Shown here piece by piece: positions 31,657 through 34,622 of a DNA stretch of 34,622 nt. Where the stretch lies: the NCBI GenBank assembly GCA_900768795.1, contig CAAGEH010000018.1:1-34622 (forward strand), read 5' to 3'. A model generated the notes under the pieces. It did no database searches. It saw only the letters and a list, made by a program, of their open reading frames with translations, and was not told the origin of the DNA. Position 1 is the stretch's first letter. Every line of letters starts with the position of its first letter. The translations under genes and the position numbers were made by a program. The DNA is from an uncultured Collinsella sp. (GTDB lineage: Bacteria; Actinomycetota; Coriobacteriia; Coriobacteriales; Coriobacteriaceae).

Positions 31657-31870
31657 CATGGTCAGCCCAAAGTGGCAGAAAAATCGAGTTTTGCGTCATT
31701 CGAAGTCGTTCGGCAGCCCATACATCCTCCCGCATCAACTGAAATCCTGGTGTTTTGCTCTGCCAAAGACCAAATTTCAGCCAAACCAGTGTCAACGACG
31801 CGAAACTGAGAAATTCGAGGATCAAAAACAACGCAAAAGTCGATTTTTCTGCCACTTAAACGCGACCATG
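31657..31870. mobile_element. MITE-like inverted-repeat element, 214 bp
   Basis: The ends are inverted repeats. An inner arm of 26 bp starting AGTGGCAGAAAAATCGA (31671-31696) matches its reverse complement at 31831-31856 with one mismatch. Outside it, CATGGTC (31657-31663) and GACCATG (31864-31870) pair as well across symmetric 7-nt non-matching segments. A further small inverted repeat CTGAAAT/ATTTCAG sits inside (31739-31780). No protein is supported on either strand. It fits a non-autonomous transposon (MITE) or a large repeated hairpin between the MFS and phosphatase genes. I could not identify a target-site duplication. Confidence 0.6.
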
Positions 31871-31962
31871 TCCCGATTTCGCTCGATCGTGGTCTAATTA
31901 TTGTGTCCGCCCAACCTGTTCGCCCAGAAAAGACCGCAGCAGACGTCAACCAAAGGAGCGTC

Positions 31963-32415
31963 ATGCTCGTGCAGCGCATACTCTTTATCTGTCATGGAAA
32001 TATCTGCCGCTCAACAATGGCAGAATCGGTCTTTGCCGAGCTGGCGCGCCGCGCTGGCAGCTCAGACAAGTTCATCATCGATTCCGCCGCGACCTCGACC
32101 GAGGAGATTGGCAATCCACCGCATCCGGGAACTGTGGCAAAACTAAACGAAGTCGGCATACCGCTCGTTCCCCATCGCGCCCGCCAGGTCAGACCAAACG
32201 AATATGGCCATTGGGACCATATCATCTATATGGATTCCGAAAACGCCCGCGGACTGCATCACATTTTTCACAGCGACCCCGACGACAAAATTTCCCGTCT
32301 ACTCGACTGGACCGACCGTCCCAAAGATGTTGCCGACCCATGGTATACCGGCAACTTTGACGCCACGTATCGCGACATCCTTACCGGATGCACCGCGCTA
32401 CTGGAGCAGCTGTAA
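31963..32415 (+). CDS. Low-molecular-weight protein-tyrosine phosphatase
   Basis: 150-aa cytosolic phosphatase. The catalytic P-loop is CHGNICRS with nucleophile Cys10 and Arg16, and the general-acid Asp lies in VADPWYTGNFDATY. It is close to the usual 150-160 aa. It removes phosphate from protein tyrosines; in bacteria such enzymes often control polysaccharide export kinases, but none is encoded nearby. The ATG at 31963 has an AAAGGAG ribosome site; the frame upstream lacks one. A TCTAAT at 31893-31898, just after the MITE-like element, is a possible -10. Confidence 0.92.
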   Translation: MLVQRILFICHGNICRSTMAESVFAELARRAGSSDKFIIDSAATSTEEIGNPPHPGTVAKLNEVGIPLVPHRARQVRPNEYGHWDHIIYMDSENARGLHHIFHSDPDDKISRLLDWTDRPKDVADPWYTGNFDATYRDILTGCTALLEQL

Positions 32416-32484
32416 CGCGCGTTCGCGCTTCGCGCAAATTCGTCCGTCGAATAGGCTCGTCCGGCAAACAGTCGCAAAACGTCT

Positions 32485-32515
32485 CGCCCCTCTAACGACA
32501 ACGCTATAAGGGGCG
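32485..32515 (-). terminator. Possible terminator after the flavin reductase gene
   Basis: CGCCCCT / AGGGGCG arms (7 bp) with a 17-nt loop, followed on the minus strand by AGACGTTTTGC. The T-tract is short and displaced, so the call is weak. Confidence 0.3.
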
Positions 32516-32533
32516 CGGCGGAAAACTCAACCG

Positions 32534-33127
32534 TTAGGACTCAGGAACAAACGAAGACGCCTTGGGCGGAGTCTTGCCTTTAAGCACCTTGTGATAGTAA
32601 TCGTACGTGAGCGGAGGATTCTCCGAGAGGCGATCCGCCTCCCTCACCTCGCCGATAAACAGTAGATGCGTGCCCACGTCAACAGTATCGACAAGCCGAC
32701 ATGAAAGCATCGCGCATGCATGGGCAGTCGTATACGGCATGCCGAGCGCCGTCTGCGATGCCTCATATCGCGCAAACTTGTCGTAATCAGCACCGGTGCG
32801 AAAACCGAAATTGCCGATAAACAGCATGTCCGCACTCTGGTCGACAACCGTTACCGCAAAAGCACCAGCACGTCGAATCAGTCCGGACGTAAAATTGTCT
32901 TTGTTGACCGCGACGGACACACGCGGCGGGCGTGACGTAACCTGAACAACCGTGTTGACCACGCAACCCGACCGAGCAGCCGGAAGCGCTTCCTCAGCAA
33001 GAGCCCCAGCGCTTACCACGTACAGCCCGCTCGATAAGAGGAACAGCGCTTTGGTATCAAAGCCGTCAACATTCCTAGCGACAGTAATGGATTCTTTCGT
33101 AGTGGATTTGCTTGCAGACTCGTTCAT
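32534..33127 (-). CDS. Flavin reductase-like FMN-binding protein
   Basis: 197-aa cytosolic protein with the split-barrel flavin reductase fold. The N-terminal strand ALFLLSSGLYVVSA, then CVVNTVVQVTSRPPRVSVAVNKDN (its VVNTVVQVTSRPP part is the FMN-binding core), and FAVTVVDQ are typical. The ending KVLKGKTPPKASSF also recurs in the family, which includes high-molecular-weight rubredoxin-type proteins of anaerobes; here there is no rubredoxin domain. It probably binds FMN and passes electrons to an acceptor. The start at 33127 is chosen because GTGAGG precedes it. It is transcribed away from the MarR gene. Confidence 0.87.
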   Translation of the reverse strand: MNESASKSTTKESITVARNVDGFDTKALFLLSSGLYVVSAGALAEEALPAARSGCVVNTVVQVTSRPPRVSVAVNKDNFTSGLIRRAGAFAVTVVDQSADMLFIGNFGFRTGADYDKFARYEASQTALGMPYTTAHACAMLSCRLVDTVDVGTHLLFIGEVREADRLSENPPLTYDYYHKVLKGKTPPKASSFVPES

Positions 33128-33334
33128 ATCGATCAGCCTCACAAAAATAGTTCCACCAGCTATTACCGGCCATAGCTCTTATGCCCCGCAATCTTTCGCT
33201 CGATACGAACGCCGCCTGATCACCCGGAATTACCCGGTGCAGCGAGCAAAGACCCCCTCAACAGCAACGACGACATCAACCGCAAATGCAAAAACCGCGG
33301 CAGCACCCTATTGATTAACTTTTGTTTCGGCACC

Positions 33335-33363
33335 TTGACATCAGACTACCGCGCTCCTATTTT
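33335..33363 (+). promoter_or_regulatory. Promoter of the marR-ABC exporter operon
   Basis: Consensus -35 TTGACA (33335-33340), 17-nt spacer and -10 TATTTT (33358-33363). Predicted start about 33370. The leader of about 50 nt is AT-rich, contains TACCTAACTAATCG, and could hold the MarR operator, as such regulators usually repress their own promoter. Confidence 0.68.
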
Positions 33364-33419
33364 ATTTAGGCACAAAACTGTCGTACTACCTAACTAATCG
33401 AAAGGAGCAATCGCAAAAC

Positions 33420-33926
33420 GTGCCAGATACATCCGATACATGCATTGATTTAAGCCCCAACGAACTTGACAAAGAGCCAGCTGACCTGCCCGAAGCTCGC
33501 ACGGCGGAAGACAAACTCGCCAAGCGCATCCTGAGCGGCCTGGGCTTTTGCGGCCATTACATGCATTTTCATGGTGGCGGCGTGTCCGGCAAGGCGCCCA
33601 TCATCTGCCTGCTGGCCAAGCAACCCGGCGGCGAGATGTCGCAGCAGGAACTCGGCATGCACTTTGACCTCAAGCCGGGGTCGCTTTCCGAGATCCTGTC
33701 CAAGCTCGAGTGCGCCGGCCTCATCGAGCGCAGCCGTAACCCCAAGGATCGACGGCAGCTCACCATTCGCCTGACCGAAACCGGCCGGGAAAACGCCCGC
33801 ATCGACCAGGCGGCCCGCATTCGCTTTAGAGAGCAAGCCTTTAGTGCCCTCACCCACGACGAGCGCGAGCAGCTCGCCGAAATGCTCGAGAAAATCCGTG
33901 CAACCTGGGAGGAACTGGATGATTAA
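33420..33926 (+). CDS. MarR-family transcriptional regulator
   Basis: 168-aa cytosolic winged-helix dimer. The DNA-binding part is about 70-120: QQELGMHFDLKPGSLSEILSKLECAGLIERS is the helix-turn-helix (recognition helix near PGSLSEILSKLE), then the wing with NPKDRRQLTIRLTETG. A 45-residue acidic N-terminal lead precedes the fold. The start is the GTG at 33420; AAAGGAG is 12 nt upstream, an unusually long spacing, and no better start exists. It overlaps the downstream ABC exporter by 8 nt, so it very likely represses that operon in response to a ligand, probably a toxic compound. Confidence 0.9.
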   Translation: MPDTSDTCIDLSPNELDKEPADLPEARTAEDKLAKRILSGLGFCGHYMHFHGGGVSGKAPIICLLAKQPGGEMSQQELGMHFDLKPGSLSEILSKLECAGLIERSRNPKDRRQLTIRLTETGRENARIDQAARIRFREQAFSALTHDEREQLAEMLEKIRATWEELDD

Positions 33927-34622
33927 AACCCTCATGGGCAGCATCCGCGACTATATGAAAGTCACCGTTGCCACGCCGTTGCTCGTGCTTGGCGAGGTGC
34001 TCTGCGAGATGCTGATTCCATTTATCACCGCTAACCTGATCGACGCCATCAAAGACGGCGCCACCGTAGCCGAGATGCTTCCCACCGCGGGCCTTTTGGT
34101 GCTCATCGCGCTGACATCGCTTGCTTTTGGCGCCGCGGCAGGCGTCACCTGCAGCCATGCGAGCTGCGGCTTCGCCAAGAACCTGCGTCACGACCTGTTC
34201 TACAAAATCCAGACGTTCAGCTTTGCCAACATCGATGAGTTCTCGAGCTCCTCGCTCGTCACGCGCCTGACCACCGATATCAACAACGTGCAGCAGGCCT
34301 TTATGATGATCATCCGTATCGCCGTGCGCGCGCCGCTGGTATTGATCTTCGCCTTTACCATGGCGTTTATCATGGGCGGCAGCGTCGCCATGGTCTACCT
34401 GGCCATCATTCCGCTACTGGGCTTTGGACTGTTCTTTATCATCTTTAAGGTGCGCCCCATCTTCTCGCGCGTGTTCCACAAGTACGACGCCCTTAACGAG
34501 TCCGTCGAGGAAAACGTCACCGGCATGCGCGTGGTCAAGAGCTATGTGCGCGAAGACTTTGAGAAGGAGAAGTTCGCGACCGCCGCGCGCGACGTCCAGA
34601 TGGACTTCACCCGCGCCGAGAA
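33919..34622 (+). CDS. ABC exporter, membrane domain (partial; runs off the window)
   Basis: 234 codons are visible. They encode the transmembrane domain of a type IV ABC exporter of the MdlA/LmrA class. It starts MIKTLMGSIRDYMKVT; a first helix spans about 15-38, with others to about 180. The coupling-helix region ends in NESVEENVTGMRVVKSYVRE, diagnostic of these half-transporters. The nucleotide-binding domain lies beyond the right edge. The ATG at 33919 overlaps the end of marR by 8 nt with GGAGGA just upstream, so translation is coupled. A partner half-transporter probably follows, an inference. Likely exports drugs or lipids under MarR control. Confidence 0.92.
   Translation, partial: MIKTLMGSIRDYMKVTVATPLLVLGEVLCEMLIPFITANLIDAIKDGATVAEMLPTAGLLVLIALTSLAFGAAAGVTCSHASCGFAKNLRHDLFYKIQTFSFANIDEFSSSSLVTRLTTDINNVQQAFMMIIRIAVRAPLVLIFAFTMAFIMGGSVAMVYLAIIPLLGFGLFFIIFKVRPIFSRVFHKYDALNESVEENVTGMRVVKSYVREDFEKEKFATAARDVQMDFTRAE

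Noticed and set aside
31571..31979. Open frames on both strands through the inverted-repeat element
   Set aside because: They run through both arms of the inverted repeat, lack ribosome sites and do not resemble transposases; they are by-products of the repeat.

Overview
The window looks like a chromosomal stretch of a fairly GC-rich anaerobic actinobacterium of the Coriobacteriia, most likely Collinsella or a close relative. This is inferred from base composition, AAAGGAG-type ribosome sites, frequent GTG/TTG starts, the gene content, and the zinc-ribbon/membrane-anchor proteins. No 16S or other decisive marker is present, so the genus is a guess. No tRNA, rRNA or CRISPR array was found.

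Layout. 1-300: edge region with hairpins. 297-3234 (minus): phosphohexomutase, then a DtxR-family regulator followed at once by a homocysteine S-methyltransferase. 3350-4597 (plus): peptidase T, closed by a bidirectional terminator. 4718-14178 (minus): a complete F1Fo ATP synthase operon (atpI-B-E-F-H-A-G-D-C), a terminator-like hairpin, then murA and an LCP cell-wall ligase. 14554-19630 (minus): prfA, then prmC, sua5 and glpK. PrmC carries an unusual acidic insert of about 135 residues. 19982-21904 (plus): two membrane-anchored zinc-ribbon proteins, one with a YARHG domain. 22100-26526 (minus): a polar amino-acid ABC importer (Tat-type lipoprotein, permease, ATPase), then an M20 peptidase behind its own terminator. 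26640-27540: a scarred region with a truncated DUF4428 gene, a membrane-protein fragment and two related direct repeats. 27543-28436 (minus): aldose 1-epimerase-like protein. 28579-30102 (minus): a third zinc-ribbon membrane protein, split by an in-frame TAG and lacking a start. 30324-31535 (plus): MFS exporter. 31657-31870: a 214-bp MITE-like inverted-repeat element. 31963-32415 (plus): low-molecular-weight tyrosine phosphatase. 32534-33127 (minus): flavin reductase-like protein. 33420-34622 (plus): MarR regulator overlapping a multidrug-type ABC exporter that runs off the end.

How the genes fit together. Most of the window is core housekeeping: energy coupling, peptidoglycan precursor synthesis and wall-polymer attachment, translation termination and tRNA t6A modification, and peptide/amino-acid salvage. 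The variable parts are the zinc-ribbon anchor family, the scar at 26.6-27.5 kb and the MITE-like element.

The observations most worth following are the split zinc-ribbon gene, the PrmC insert, the MITE-like element, the murA leader hairpin, and the direct repeats flanking the DUF4428 fragment. I did not find convincing evidence of a wholly new multi-gene system. The closest candidate is the zinc-ribbon/transmembrane family, with three members in 10 kb and a cytoplasmic segment of repeated TTVM-like motifs in one of them.
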